Positions 1 to 10,715 of a stretch of DNA of 64,000 nucleotides are shown piece by piece. Every line of letters begins with the position of its first letter. Position 1 is the first letter of the stretch. The translations under genes and the position numbers were made by a program. The notes beneath the pieces are model-generated. The model saw only the letters and a program-made list of their open reading frames with translations. It was not told the origin of the DNA and did not search any database. The stretch covers positions 17,312,753-17,376,752 of the forward strand of contig NC_068349.1 in assembly GCF_014633365.1 (NCBI RefSeq), in the 5' to 3' direction. The stretch comes from Diospyros lotus (taxonomy: Eukaryota > Streptophyta > Magnoliopsida > Ericales > Ebenaceae).

Positions 1-304
1 GAATAAAGATTGAATCATGATGAAAGGCCAAAATTGTTCTATTAACATGACCTCATTTGTGATATTAGTTTATGAGGAGGAAAGCTCCGGTTGAAGTTGT
101 TGCTTTGCATCTAAATTGAGTTTAATATCATATTCGAATAAGATTGTGTCATCGAGTATCTTTCTTGAAGCTTAATTTGGCCATTGTTGCATCTTCTATG
201 TAAGGAAGCAGGGTTGCAAGCATGTTTTGTTCTTGTGAAGTTTTTTCTATATATCGTGTCTAGTTGGCTAAGTGCTTGTTCTGGTAATATTCCTTAGCTT
301 CAAT

Positions 305-1600
305 ATGAGTCGAGACCAGAAGTTCCCACAACGATGGGAGTTTAAGAGGAGGGATGATGACCTTGATTCTTCAAGAACTGACACCGAATCAAGTTCCAAT
401 GGTCAACCAAATTTCAAGAAGCAAAAGATGTCTTCGAGTTTGATTTTGCTCAGAAATGATGACGGTAGTGATACTCCATTAACTCAACAAAAGAGTCAAG
501 TAAATCATGATAGTGGTATCCATTTTGAATTAGGGAAAGCTGAGAAAATGCAAGTTGAACCAAGTGCAAAACGCAATGTGATCAAGAACAAGAAGGAGAG
601 GGTTTCTATGGGAAAAAGCAAACAAAAGAAGAATATTTGTAGGAAGCATGAGCCTATTTCACCGGAAGGCTTTATTTTGCACAAAAATGATATAGGTAAT
701 GCTAATCGATTGACTCCACAAGAGAGTCAGGTAAATTATGATAGTGGTTTCCCTTTTGAATTTGGGAAAGCCAAGAAAAAGCAAGTTCAACCAAGTGCGA
801 AAAGTAGTACAATCAAGGACAAGATGAAAAGGGTTTATGTGGGAAAAGGAAAAAGAAAGAAGAATAATTGTAGAAAGCACAAGCCTGTTTCAATGGATGG
901 TTTTAAGATCTTTATGAATTCCATAATGGAGGAGTTAAAGGTGGCAAGAGAAAAAATGTTTACTTGGCTGAGGGAAGAGATGCAAAAGTTGGTGGCTGCT
1001 GAGTTAGATTCAAGGTCAAAAAAGAAAAAAGGCAATAATAAGAAGAAAATTGGTACAATGAGTTGTAAAAACAATGTTCAATCAGGCATAAAAGCTCCCA
1101 ATCACAATGATGAATCCTTAGAGATATCTATGAGAAGTGATAAGAAAACTGATTCGAGCAACTGCCATGTAGTTCTCAAAGCGCTAGCTAACCAAGAACA
1201 AGCAACTGGAGCCATTACCTCAAATGAAAAGGAAAGAGAAAAAAGATCGAGATCATCTGCAGTAACACAAGTGTATTCGTCTAGTTTCTCCAACCCGATA
1301 ATTACTTCTCTATGTTTGGGTTCATCTGAGGCATGTGCTGAAAACCATAAGCTCCATTCATCTTTGAACTATATTCATCCTGGACCAGATGGGAGTAAAA
1401 CTGGCTTGAATTCTGAAAGAACAAGTGTGTGCATTGATGCAAGTGATCAAGGAGGATTCTTCTCGGGCCTCCAACAAGCAGAACAACTTGGAAGTTTTTC
1501 TAAAATGGGTTCTCAAAATGTGGATCACCTCAATCAACATGCTCAAACTTCAACTTTAGGAATGGATTTTTTTAATGCCGCAGCACCAAGGGAAGAGTAG
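305..1600 (+). CDS. Uncharacterised lysine-rich plant protein, 3' exon (frame likely cut short)
   Basis: I do not recognise a named family. The frame is open from 272, but the first ATG is at 305. A pyrimidine-rich stretch ending in AG at 296-297 could be a splice acceptor, so this may be a last exon. Counting from the ATG, about 431 residues are encoded. The first half is very basic, with clusters such as KSKQKKN, KGKRKKN and SKKKKGNNKKK that look like nuclear localisation signals. It holds two diverged copies of a roughly 77-residue unit (about residues 44-119 and 120-196) that share SQVN(H/Y)DSG, F(E)xGKA and NxCRKH(E/K)P. A predicted helix follows (EELKVAREKMFTWLREEM). The second half is rich in Ser and Asn. 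Codon use and composition look coding, unlike the rest of the window. The TAG at 1598-1600 is probably premature (next entry). No function can be assigned. Confidence 0.6.
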   Translation: MSRDQKFPQRWEFKRRDDDLDSSRTDTESSSNGQPNFKKQKMSSSLILLRNDDGSDTPLTQQKSQVNHDSGIHFELGKAEKMQVEPSAKRNVIKNKKERVSMGKSKQKKNICRKHEPISPEGFILHKNDIGNANRLTPQESQVNYDSGFPFEFGKAKKKQVQPSAKSSTIKDKMKRVYVGKGKRKKNNCRKHKPVSMDGFKIFMNSIMEELKVAREKMFTWLREEMQKLVAAELDSRSKKKKGNNKKKIGTMSCKNNVQSGIKAPNHNDESLEISMRSDKKTDSSNCHVVLKALANQEQATGAITSNEKEREKRSRSSAVTQVYSSSFSNPIITSLCLGSSEACAENHKLHSSLNYIHPGPDGSKTGLNSERTSVCIDASDQGGFFSGLQQAEQLGSFSKMGSQNVDHLNQHAQTSTLGMDFFNAAAPREE

Positions 1601-1751
1601 CAATTTGAGCATGGCAAGTCAAGCCAATCTGGAGAAGTTATCTCGAGGGAATATCAATTTTAGTCCAAGGATGAAGGGTGAAGCTACAAGAATTTCTGGG
1701 GGAAGTTATGCTTTGTTGGACCAATTTACCACAAGCAACTTTCGTGGCTAG
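1578..1751 (+). pseudogene. Continuation of the preceding gene in the shifted frame
   Basis: Just before the stop at 1598 lies a run of seven T (1567-1573). With six T the frame would pass the stop and stay open to TAG at 1749-1751, adding about 58 residues of the same Ser/Asn/Gly/Arg-rich character (for example QANLEKLSRGN and GGSYALLDQF). I infer either a one-base expansion in this allele, making a truncated protein, or a homopolymer sequencing error. An unrecognised intron is a weaker alternative. The three-frame layout is directly visible; which explanation holds is not. Confidence 0.55.
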
Positions 1752-3778
1752 ATGAATTATAAAATCGATGGTAAATGGTCATCTGCATCTTAAACATTCA
1801 ACAAAGGACAAACTAAATTGTTAAGAGGGATTGAACTTCTTAACTGGTGTTCTATTTAGAATGAAATATTGGTGTTTTTCATGTCATTCTCTCTATGGAG
1901 ATCCTTCCATTTTATGCATCTTTGGTTACAAATTTACAATTATAATCGATATAAAAGTTTTATAGCCTTTGTCATGTTACAACTTCTTATGAGTAGGAAA
2001 ACATAAAAGTTTGTGATCATTTGGAGAAATTTGTAAACTTGATGTTGAATTTGCTTCATATTTATAGTTTTGCGTCTTGAATAGTGATAGTTGGAATTGT
2101 TGAAGGTTGATTTACTAAGAGTTTGCATTTTGAAATAACTTATGGGCTTGCACCTTGTTACCTGACCACATATTCTATGTATTCAAACATTAATAATAGC
2201 TTATTAGCAAAAAATATAAATAGCATGTTTGATTTTGCTTTTAGTTTTTATGTATTTGTTTTATAGTTGCTTTTATTTTTTGTTTAAAAACACAAAGCCA
2301 AGTGGTGTGGTAGTTAATATTGGGGCCCAACACAAGGTATTATGAAGTAGGATCTTTAATGGGTGCACCTTCATCCAAAAACACCCTATTAACCCCTGGC
2401 AAGATGGTTCCATTCTTTATATCACCTTCAATTACCAATTCTTTCAAAGGAGATTGCTCACTCTAAAAAGTGGTTGTCACTAATCACTAGTCGAATGATC
2501 CTTTTAGGCATGATTAGCCTAGAAAATCAGCTAACAACAAAGTAGACGATCACGCTTTACCTAGAAAAGTTACCCTATGCAAATTTGGTAATACAATCAC
2601 CCAATTGGCAAGAAATCATAAGAGTGAAGGCATATAAGGTAATAAACCTCATCTAAGAATGATATGAACATTCTAACCATAGTTTTCCTTCATTTGTATT
2701 CTTTTTCATTCCAAGCTAACTTGATTTTGACTCTGATGGTTGTAAGATCAACCTCCAATTGAAGACCCCATCGAACTCATGCAACAGTTTTCTTGAGAGT
2801 GATTCAACATCATTAAATAGTGTTATTTATAGGATCTAAAGAAAGTTGATCCTATTTGATTTAAATGAGGTAGTAGAATTCTCATTCTAAATCAATATAA
2901 CAAGGTGTGGGTATCTGCCATTAGCATGGAGATGTAGAGGACCTTTTCAATTGCCATCGCTAACAATGGAGGAGTCAATGGGGGGGAACACCAATAGAGA
3001 CCAAAATCACAATGAAAATGAGAAATGAACTAACTTTACCTTAAAAGGGAGAGTGATAGAATTACATAGAATGAAGAGTAGAGAAGGGTGTGAAGATGAT
3101 GTCACAGATGGTGAGAGGACAAAAGTCAATCGATGATGATTTGGAAGGTCATCAAGCTGTGGGGAGTGTAGTGTAAAGTCAAACAAAAGGGCATTAATGA
3201 ATTATCAATAGTAAGGCCAATTTGCAATTTTAAATGCCACCATTGGAATAGAATAATTTGTGAGGTGATCCCAAGGACCATCTAGATCATAAGAAAAGGG
3301 GTCTTGTAATTCCATGGGGCTTTGGACGCCATGTTATATAGGTTTTAACCTAAATTCCTTCTAACAAAAGGCATCCATAACTTTGGTGAGCTAGTCGATT
3401 CTTCTATGGCTCACTTCATCAGTAATAACAAGTCGAGGAAAGATAAGTTCGTTATAAACTATATTACCCATTTCTTAGTCAATCAAATGATAATGGAAAG
3501 AACAGAGGATAGTTTGATTATCACTACTTTCACACAAGCACCAAAGATGAACACTTTTGTTTTTCCTTGCTCAAAAGGTTGCTTAAGTCCTTGAAATACC
3601 TATTCAAAACATAAAGAGGTACATAAACACAAAGGAATCACTTGTCATGTAAATGAAGTCACAAGGAAGCTAAACTAAGAGGTTAAACCTCTTCCTAAAG
3701 GAAGGCATAAGGACAACTTATGCAATTAAAGGCAAAAATGGTAACGTTGCAAGGTATAGAGTTGTCCCTAGAGCTAAG
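1752..3778. other. Intergenic DNA, probably 3' flank then decayed retroelement
   Basis: I find no supported gene. The first 500 bases are AT-rich and look like the 3' untranslated region and flank of the upstream gene. From about 2,400 the text resembles the LTR and leader of a Tat/Ogre-type gypsy element in its general word pattern. It may belong to the same remnant as the pol fragments at 4.2-5.2 kb, but I cannot place its ends. Confidence 0.3.
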
Positions 3779-3847
3779 TGTAACATCCCGTTCGAGCGAT
3801 AGGAAGAACCGGAATAACTTACCCTGATGGGCTCTCGGGGTATTACA
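3779..3847. mobile_element. 69-bp TG...CA insertion with 5-bp target duplication
   Basis: The segment begins TGTAACATCCCG and ends CGGGGTATTACA. It is flanked on both sides by CTAAG (3774-3778 and 3848-3852). The ends match those of the gypsy-type LTRs elsewhere in this window (starts TGTAACACCCCG and TGTAATACCCC, ends GGGTATTACA and GGGGTGTTACA). A perfect 5-bp duplication fits integrase-mediated insertion. At 69 bp it is far shorter than any LTR here, so I read it as a solo LTR reduced to its termini by internal deletion, or a miniature LTR unit. Confidence 0.6.
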
Positions 3848-4199
3848 CTAAGGCACCACTATTATAAGTCCCTTAACACACTCTCTCAAATCCTTATTGA
3901 AATTAGTGGTGAGAATTATCTTCGATGGGCTCAACCTATGCAAAATGATGACAAGTGAGGAGAGTATTATGAGTTCCATAGGTAATCAAAGCACAACATA
4001 GGCAAGTGTCAAGACCTCCTAAAGGAGATCAAGGGTCTAATCAAGTAGACAACACCTATGCAAGTATGTGGTAGGTAAAGCCTACAAAAATGAATGGAGC
4101 AAGCACAATGCATGCCTCAAGGGTAAGACCACTACTTCAATAGGAGCATCCCTTGACAAATAACATCGTGTTCACCAACTTTGACGGGGTGACCTCTTA

Positions 4200-5190
4200 A
4201 GGGACCTCCCAAAACAAGCACAAAGTGTACATTTATTGAGGAAAGGTCTATCGAATTTCAAAGAAACCTTGTCAAGAGCCAAATGACATAATAAAGTTCA
4301 CTAAAGATGACTTTGAAAGAATAAGAGTGTTGAACAAAGATGTCATGGTCTAAACAATGACATTGGCAAACTTTATGGTAAGGATGATCTTAGTGTATAT
4401 TGGAAATTCTACTGATAGTGTGCTTCAAAGGATAGGGATGCTTGAGTCTATTGTGGTTTGATCCTTTAACCCCCACAATGTCATACTAGGAAGGGAAATC
4501 CTTAATGCTTTAGGAGTGGTGGTCTCCACCCTACACTTGAAGATGAAGTTCCCCCTTCCAAACATGATAAAGCAAATGAAAGGGGAAAATAATATTTCTC
4601 ATGAATGTTGCATTGTAGGCCTCAATGAGGAAAACATCAAGGCCTCCTAATTGTTGGAAATCTCAATAGATTATAGCTAAACCCCCTTGGCTCCTATCAA
4701 TGACCTTGTCTTTGTGATAATGCACCCTAATAAGACCCAAAAGACTATTAAGATGGGTGTTTCACTATTAGGAAACACTTGCATCACCATCAAATTACCT
4801 AAGTTCTTATAAGATTAAGCAGATGTGTTCACTTGGGAACCATCTAACATGCCATGGATTAAACCCCAAATTGTTGTCCATGGATTGAAATTAATCCTCA
4901 AGTAAAGAAAGTCATGCAAAAGAGAGGAAGTTTCTTGACACAAAAGTAACATGCCTTTAATTGGGAAGGTGATAAGTTGTTGGCAAGTAGGTTCATTTGG
5001 GTGCTACACTTACCTAGATTGTGAATGTGGTGATGGTTAGGAGGCTAGAGAAGGATTGTTGCATTTTGTGGACTTCACCAACCTCAAAACATGTTTACTT
5101 TGCAAATGATCTACTAGCTAGTTAATGCTGCAATAGGTAATGAACTGATGAGTTTTTTGAATGCTTACTCAAGTTACAACAAATTGTGCA
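4200..5190 (+). pseudogene. Decayed Ty3/gypsy pol: protease to reverse transcriptase
   Basis: Fragments in several frames with many stops resemble a Tat/Athila-type gypsy polyprotein. Near 4,390-4,650 a protease-like stretch reads VILGREILNALGVVVST followed by LKMKFPLPN, matching the conserved end of the gypsy retropepsin domain; the DNGSSAD-type active site is reduced to GNSTDSV. Near 4,860-5,180 come VVHGL, a QKRGSF-like motif, FTNLK and then LVNAAIGNELMSFLNAYS, which matches the RT entry region (FTDLN, LVDATAGHELLSFLDAYSGYNQ-type). A gag-like snippet (GENYLRWAQPM, about 3,900) lies upstream but its source is uncertain. The element is long dead and its LTRs are not located. Confidence 0.7.
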
Positions 5191-5645
5191 TTGTAATGAT
5201 ACGTAATTTCATCCACTAACTTCAAGGAGTCATTAAGCGAAATTAGTGAGGATATTTCTTAATTAATTTAGTATTAAGAGTAATTATCATGAAGCTAAAG
5301 TTGATTGTGGTGATCGACTATCACTCTACAATTAGTAGCATATTGAATGTTGATTGTCAACTAATAATTGGATAGATTGTTAAGGCTCTTTCAAGAAAGA
5401 TCTTCAAGATTTTTCCTAAACTAATTTTGGAGACTTTTTTTTATCATCTTTGAGAATTAAATTAAACACATAATTTTGGTATGTTGTTATGCATATTGAG
5501 GAGTATATAGATTGATTATCTATATAACATTTTTTGTGCAATATCTAGAATAAAATAAAACAATTTTAGAGACTAAAATGGAGATTTAATGCAAATAAAA
5601 TATCTTCTAAATATGGGAGATTTAGTATAAGCAAGGTAGTTTATA
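5190..5645. other. AT-rich DNA without recognisable features
   Basis: I see no coding signal, repeats or element ends in this stretch. It may be the tail of the gypsy remnant to its left. Confidence 0.3.
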
Positions 5646-6998
5646 CATACATTTATGGTTGTATGAGAAAAATATATGAAAGTGAATATGTGTCTACCAA
5701 CTAAGGGAACACCTAGGCAAGAGAGGAATTGGTTGAAATATAATAACTTCATTGGCCAAAGGAGCATGTCAAGTTCATGAGGGAGTGTGGCATATATATG
5801 CTTGCAGAGGGAACAAAGGCTAAGTGAGGTAAAATTGAGAGGTGTACAAGTTAATTTTCCCTCAAAAGATGAAGCAAGGGTACAAACTTGATAGAGTTTG
5901 CAAATTTATATGCATATATGTGCATATTTATTAAATGACAAAATGACTCCTTTTAAAGCAAGAAAATGAGCCACAAGTAAGGGTAAATTGGTCTTTAGAA
6001 TACTAAAATATCCAAATTCTACAAAGGAGGTAGGCAATCTCTCCCATTTTTCATATTGGTGTGAGAGAGAGAAAGAGGAAGAGCATTGTGTATGTTGTGA
6101 GGAATGCTTCACCTTTCGGAAGATTTCAATTGAAGAACTTATAGAGAGCGAGAAAAGCACAAGTTATTTTCTCTAAAATTATGAGCTTTTGAAATCTTGT
6201 AGTGTTGGTGGTTTATAGTGATTGACGAAACATTTTGTTGTTTTCTCTAAGATTTACCCATTTTTAGTTTTAAGATCATGAATTACTTTCTTCAATACTA
6301 TTACGAATAGTTGTAATATGCATACATTTATGGTTGTATGAGAAAAATATATGAATATAAATATGTGTCTACCAACTAAGGGAACACCTAAGCAAGAGAG
6401 GAATTGGTTGAAATATATTAATTTCATTGGCCAAAGGAGCGTGGCAAGTTCCTGAGGGAGTGTGGCATATATATGCTTGTGGAGGGAACAATGGCTAAGT
6501 GAGGTAAAAATGAGAGGTGTACAAGTTAATTTTCTCTCAAAGATGAAGCAAGGGTACAAACTTGATAGAGTTTGCAAATATATATATGCATATATGTGCA
6601 TATTTATTAAATTACAAAATAACTCCTTTTAAAGCGAGAAAATGAGCCACAAGTAAGGGTAAATTGGTCTTTAGAATACTAACATATCCAAATTCTACAA
6701 AGGAGGTAGGCAATCTCTCCCATTTTCCATATTAGTGTGAGAGAGAGAAAGAGGAAGAGCATTGTGTATGTCGTGAGGAATGCTTCACCTTTTGGAAGAT
6801 TTCAACTCAAAAATTATAGAGAGCGAGATAAGTACAAGAAGTTATTTTCTCAAAAATTATGATCTCTTGAAATCTTTTAGTGTTGGTGGTTTATAGTGAT
6901 TAATGAAACATTATGTTGTTTTCTCTAAGATTTACTTGTTTTTAGTTTTATGATCGTGAATTACTTTCTTCAATACTATTACGAATAGTTGTAATATG
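5646..6998. repeat. Tandem duplication of a 675-bp unit
   Basis: Copy 1 (5646-6320) and copy 2 (6321-6998) run in the same direction and align almost end to end. Both start CATACATTTATGGTTGTATG and finish with ACTATTACGAATAGT (an inverted repeat) and TTGTAATATG. Differences are scattered substitutions and small indels, so the duplication is old. Short frames on both strands are shared by the copies but do not look coding. The unit itself is unidentified; it ends where sequence typical of CACTA subterminal regions begins. Confidence 0.85.
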
Positions 6999-7470
6999 CA
7001 ATTTTGTCTCTAATATGTTATTTATCTCTAAAATAAACTCTTTTGTGCCTGTAAAATAATATTTTCTGAACCGAGACGGTGTTAGAGATACAATAATTCA
7101 ATCTCTAACATGCAAAATAGTAATATTTGCACAGAGATGATTTCAGAGATAGATTAGCTCCATCTCTAAAATACAATTCTATATCAAAGACGGAATTAAA
7201 GACTCTAAAGAAAAACTATTATCTTCATTAATATTATTATTTTTTGAATAGAAATAGCTTTAAACACAAAAATATTTCGTCTCTATCCTTATTTGAGACA
7301 GAAGTAGAGACAAAATTGTTTTATCCCTAAAAAGAAAACTGTTGTCTTCTCTTTTAATGTTATTTTTTAAATAGCAACAAATTTAGAGATGAAATTTTTT
7401 CGTCTCTATCCTTATTTGAGATAGATTTAGAGATAGATAATTTTTTCCCTCTAAATAAAAAGTGGTTTTA
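6999..7470. mobile_element. CACTA-type subterminal repeat region
   Basis: The words AGAGAT, GAGACGG and their complements (TCTCTAA, CGTCTC) recur in both orientations about every 30-60 bp. This is the usual look of En/Spm subterminal repeats, where element-encoded proteins bind. A transposase-associated exon follows 1 kb downstream on the plus strand, so this is probably the 5' end of the same element. The exact CACTA terminus and its 3-bp target duplication are not clear. Confidence 0.5.
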
Positions 7471-7534
7471 GCCCAATCCTCCTTCCTTTTTCATTTTGGT
7501 AAAGTGTTTGAATTTTAGGGTTACCTTATCCCAC

Positions 7535-7915
7535 TATTGTCATCACCACTGTCATCGTCGTCAACCCAACAGTTGTTATCACCAGTTGTCAACAACTCAT
7601 ACGTTACTTGTCATCTTGTCATCATTGTCGTCATCCACTGTTGCCATCGCTATCATCATCCACTGCCACCATCGCTATTGTTATATCGTCATCATCATCA
7701 TTGCCCTCATTTCGTCGTTGCCATCATCCCATTACACCAATCTGAATGTATGTATATATATGTACTACATGTATATATATGTACATGAATATTTATGTAT
7801 GTGTATGTATGTAGTGTATGTATATATATGTACTACACGTATATATATGTACATGAATATTTATGTATGTGTATGTATGTAGTGTATGTATATATATATG
7901 TATACTTATATACAT
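7535..7915. repeat. Cryptic CAT/CAC repeat and 68-bp tandem repeat
   Basis: From 7,535 to 7,740 the sequence is a degenerate mixture of ATC, CAC and GTC triplets, giving a false His/Ser-rich frame. From 7,747 a 68-bp unit rich in TATATATGTACT and ATGTATGT is repeated about 2.4 times (GTACTACA at 7,762 and 7,830). Both are low-complexity DNA inside the presumed 5' part of the CACTA element. Confidence 0.7.
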
Positions 7916-8399
7916 ATTTATAAACATTTATATGCAGATTCTTTCTTCTTCATTCTTCATTTTGGTATTGTTGAATATGAATGTGTGTGTATATATGTAG
8001 TGCATATTTGTGAATGTATGTATATATATAGCTGTGTGCATATAGGTTTGAGATATTTGTATGCATATAATTTTTTGCTAAGTTAGTATTTTTATTATTT
8101 GCTAAGTTTTGTAGTGTATATTTATGCATATTTATGAATGTATGTATATATATATATAGTTGAGAGTATATTTATGATTTTATGTATATATATAGTTGCG
8201 CATATATAGGTTTGAGATATTTATATGCATAGTTGTGAGTATGTTTAAGAATGTATGTATCTCTATGATTAATTTGATGGATGTTCCTTTGCGGTTACAT
8301 TCTTAGGATCCAATTATGGTTGTTGACACTATTTTTTTTTTTTTTTTGTCTATTTTCTTTTAATGGAAATTCCTACACTTTGGAAGTGAATGGATAATA

Positions 8400-8771
8400 G
8401 GTTAAGTCTGAACCGACATTTGATTGATGAATTTGAAATAAGGTTAGAGAATTCATAGACTTTGCATGTGTTCAAGATCAGTTTCAAAGGTTAGGGAAGT
8501 TACAATGTCCTTTTTAAAATGCAAATGTAAGAAATTCAAATTGGTTGACGAGGTGATGGAAGACTTATGTAGGAAGAGGTTTATGGAGAATTATTATTAT
8601 TGGACTAATCATGGAGAACTAATGCCTCTCATTCAGCTAGTAGTAGTAGTAGAAAATTCATACTACAAGCATGGTGGACAAAGAGAAGAATTCAATGCTT
8701 ATAAGCATATGGTTATGGATGTTGTAGGACCAAGTATTAGTTAGAATATTAAGCAATAGGATTTTGGGTAT
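8400..8771 (+). pseudogene. CACTA (En/Spm) transposase-associated domain, 5' part
   Basis: The frame contains FLKCKCKKF, then DEVMEDLCRKRFM and YYYWTNHGEL. It continues to YKHMVMDVVGPSIS before TAG at 8742. This matches the N-terminal transposase-associated domain of plant CACTA elements: a cysteine-rich start, an (L/Y)xxxGFMxxYxxWxxHGE-type middle and a final MVxDxxGP motif. Just upstream, MDNRLSLNRHLIDEF in another frame looks like the start of the same domain, so a frameshift or lost intron is likely. The frame runs on past two TAG codons to 8,771, where an LTR begins, and resumes at 30,547. Confidence 0.7.
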
Positions 8772-8949
8772 TGTAACGACCGACATTTTGGAAAAGAGAA
8801 GAATGAATGGGAAGGAATAAGCCAATTAATTCTATGACGATTTAAGTGTGTCTTATCGGCCATATGTGGGATAGTTGGAGGGCCACATAGGTATTTGATG
8901 GTTGAAGAGGTTAAATAGGATTGTGGGAGCTAAAATCAAGGAAGAAATG

Positions 8950-9770
8950 GCTTATGGTAATCGACAGATGGGGAAAGGTTATCGACAAATTGGTGTAAAG
9001 GAAGAGTTAATTGATAGATGGTGCAGGATTTGTCGACCGATTATAAGAGGAGGAAGGAATCTGTCGACAGATTGGAGAGGTTAGTCGACAGATTGGGAAG
9101 GTCGATCTCGGGTAATCAATAGATGCCTTTGAATCTGTCGATCAATTGTGGTTGTAGAAGTTTGAGGAAGAAGGGAGAGAGCTGAGAGGGGGTGAGTTCT
9201 TCTCCTTCTTGCTATTTCTTCTTCTCTCTTTCTTCTTTAGTTTTGATGTTTCAAGAAGAGGTTTTGGGGAGTGATGGTTGATCTCCATCATATTCTTTCT
9301 TCTTTTGAGTGGGTTCCTCCAAGTTAGAGTTTTTTGGAAGCATCTCTCGAGCTTGGATAGAGAGTGAAGCTTTAAGAGGCAAGTTCTCATCCTTATTAAC
9401 GGTTAATAAGTCAAAGGTTTCAGCCCTTAAAATGGTTTTACAAAACCCTTTGTCTTGAGAACAAATAGTTATAGGATTGTAAAATACTTCCATTTTCTTG
9501 TTTAATGTCCTTGTGAGTGCTTCCGAAGGGATTTGTTCTCTCTTCTTTTGTTGCGAATGATGTTTAGTTGGTAGGGTGAAGAGTTGGCAAGGTTTTGGTT
9601 CATCCTACCACAGTTTCAAGAAGCTGAGTTTTGAGGTGTTGTGGGTTTTTGTCTGTCGACAGATAGGGACAATCTGTTGACAGATGTTGCCCTTGGTCGA
9701 CAGATGCTACCCTTGGACGACAGATTGGGGGCTTCTGTCGATCGGTGCTAGGGAATTATCGACTAAAGCT
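8950..9770. repeat. Cluster of palindromic CTGTCGACAG words
   Basis: The 10-bp palindrome CTGTCGACAG and one- or two-base variants (ATCGACAGAT, TTGTCGACCG, CTGTTGACAG) occur more than ten times in two groups, about 8,955-9,150 and 9,650-9,760. Spacing is irregular and the intervening text is G-rich. This is not a tandem array. Confidence 0.75.
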
Positions 9771-10491
9771 GGGTAATTCCTACTCATATGGTTCCTTGAA
9801 GCTATGATGCCCCTCTTCTCCCACTTAAATCATGTTTTCCACTCTGGGGCATGTTCTATGCTTTTTAAACATGAACATGACATTAGGTTTGGCATTGTGC
9901 ATTAAGTTGGTAAGTGGTGTTATACATGGTGTTTATAAGCAAACAAATGCATGGTTTGGAATGCATAACATTTGGGCATGTGCATGGCAATGTTAAGAAG
10001 GTTTTGCACCCTAGTCTTCATGCTTGTATATCCATGGCTTAATCCCATAAATATGCTAGTGGTTGCCTACGTGTGTTTTCCCAGCGGGGAAAATAGTGCC
10101 CAAGCGATTGGGCACCTACTATATTCTAGTTTAGGTAGTGTTAGCAAGAACAGGAACATGGCCATAAGGGGCCTATACAGGAGGGTGTTATAGCATGCTA
10201 ATATAAAAAAAACCTTAAAAGAGTATGTAACTGCTCTTAACATGTTTCTAATATGCTCCCAAACCATCGCATGAAAGGGGATATGGTTGTTTAATTACAT
10301 GTATGCACCTATACAAATATGCTATAAGAGTAGGCATTGGATGTTGTGGCTGTAGGGAAGCATGAAAAAGAATAATATCTTTAGAAAATGTTCCCTAAGG
10401 AGATAATGGAATTAAATTCATAATCATGTATGTCGGTGGTTGTTGTTGTGAGTATATGTATAAACACCCATCATTCTATAATAGCAACACA

Positions 10492-10715
10492 TCCATTGGC
10501 TGCAAGCCCGTATACTTCTATCATGGCAGTGAGTCCGTTGGTGGTCAGCCTGCATATTTCCAAGGCGGTGTGCCCACACATTCTTATAATGGTGGTGGGT
10601 CCGTTGGATATCCACATATCTTCCATGGCGGTCTGTCCATTGGTTGTGAATCCGCATATCATCTATGGCGGTTTGTTCGTTGGCGGTGAATCCGCATATC
10701 TTTTATGGAAGTTTG
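10492..10715. repeat. Degenerate tandem repeat of about 40 bp, five units
   Basis: Units follow the pattern TCCGTTGG...CCGCATAT then C(T)ATGGCGGT and are repeated about five times. The last unit ends TTTATGGAAGTTTG exactly where the next LTR begins. Open frames on both strands through the array come from the repeat, not from a gene. Confidence 0.75.

Larger units (their letters stand above)
8772..10715 (+). mobile_element. Outer gypsy-type solo LTR, 5' segment
   Basis: The LTR starts TGTAACGACCG directly after GTAT. Its partner end (GGTAGGCGTTACA) is at 30,542, also next to GTAT. The segment has no PBS or pol, so I read it as half of one LTR split by later insertions. It carries clustered CTGTCGACAG words (8,950-9,770) and a 40-bp tandem repeat at its right edge (10,492-10,715). 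Open frames here are not credible genes. Confidence 0.6.

Noticed and set aside
7496..7882. His/Ser-rich 128-codon frame
   Set aside because: It comes from degenerate CAT/CAC triplets and a TATATATG tandem repeat.
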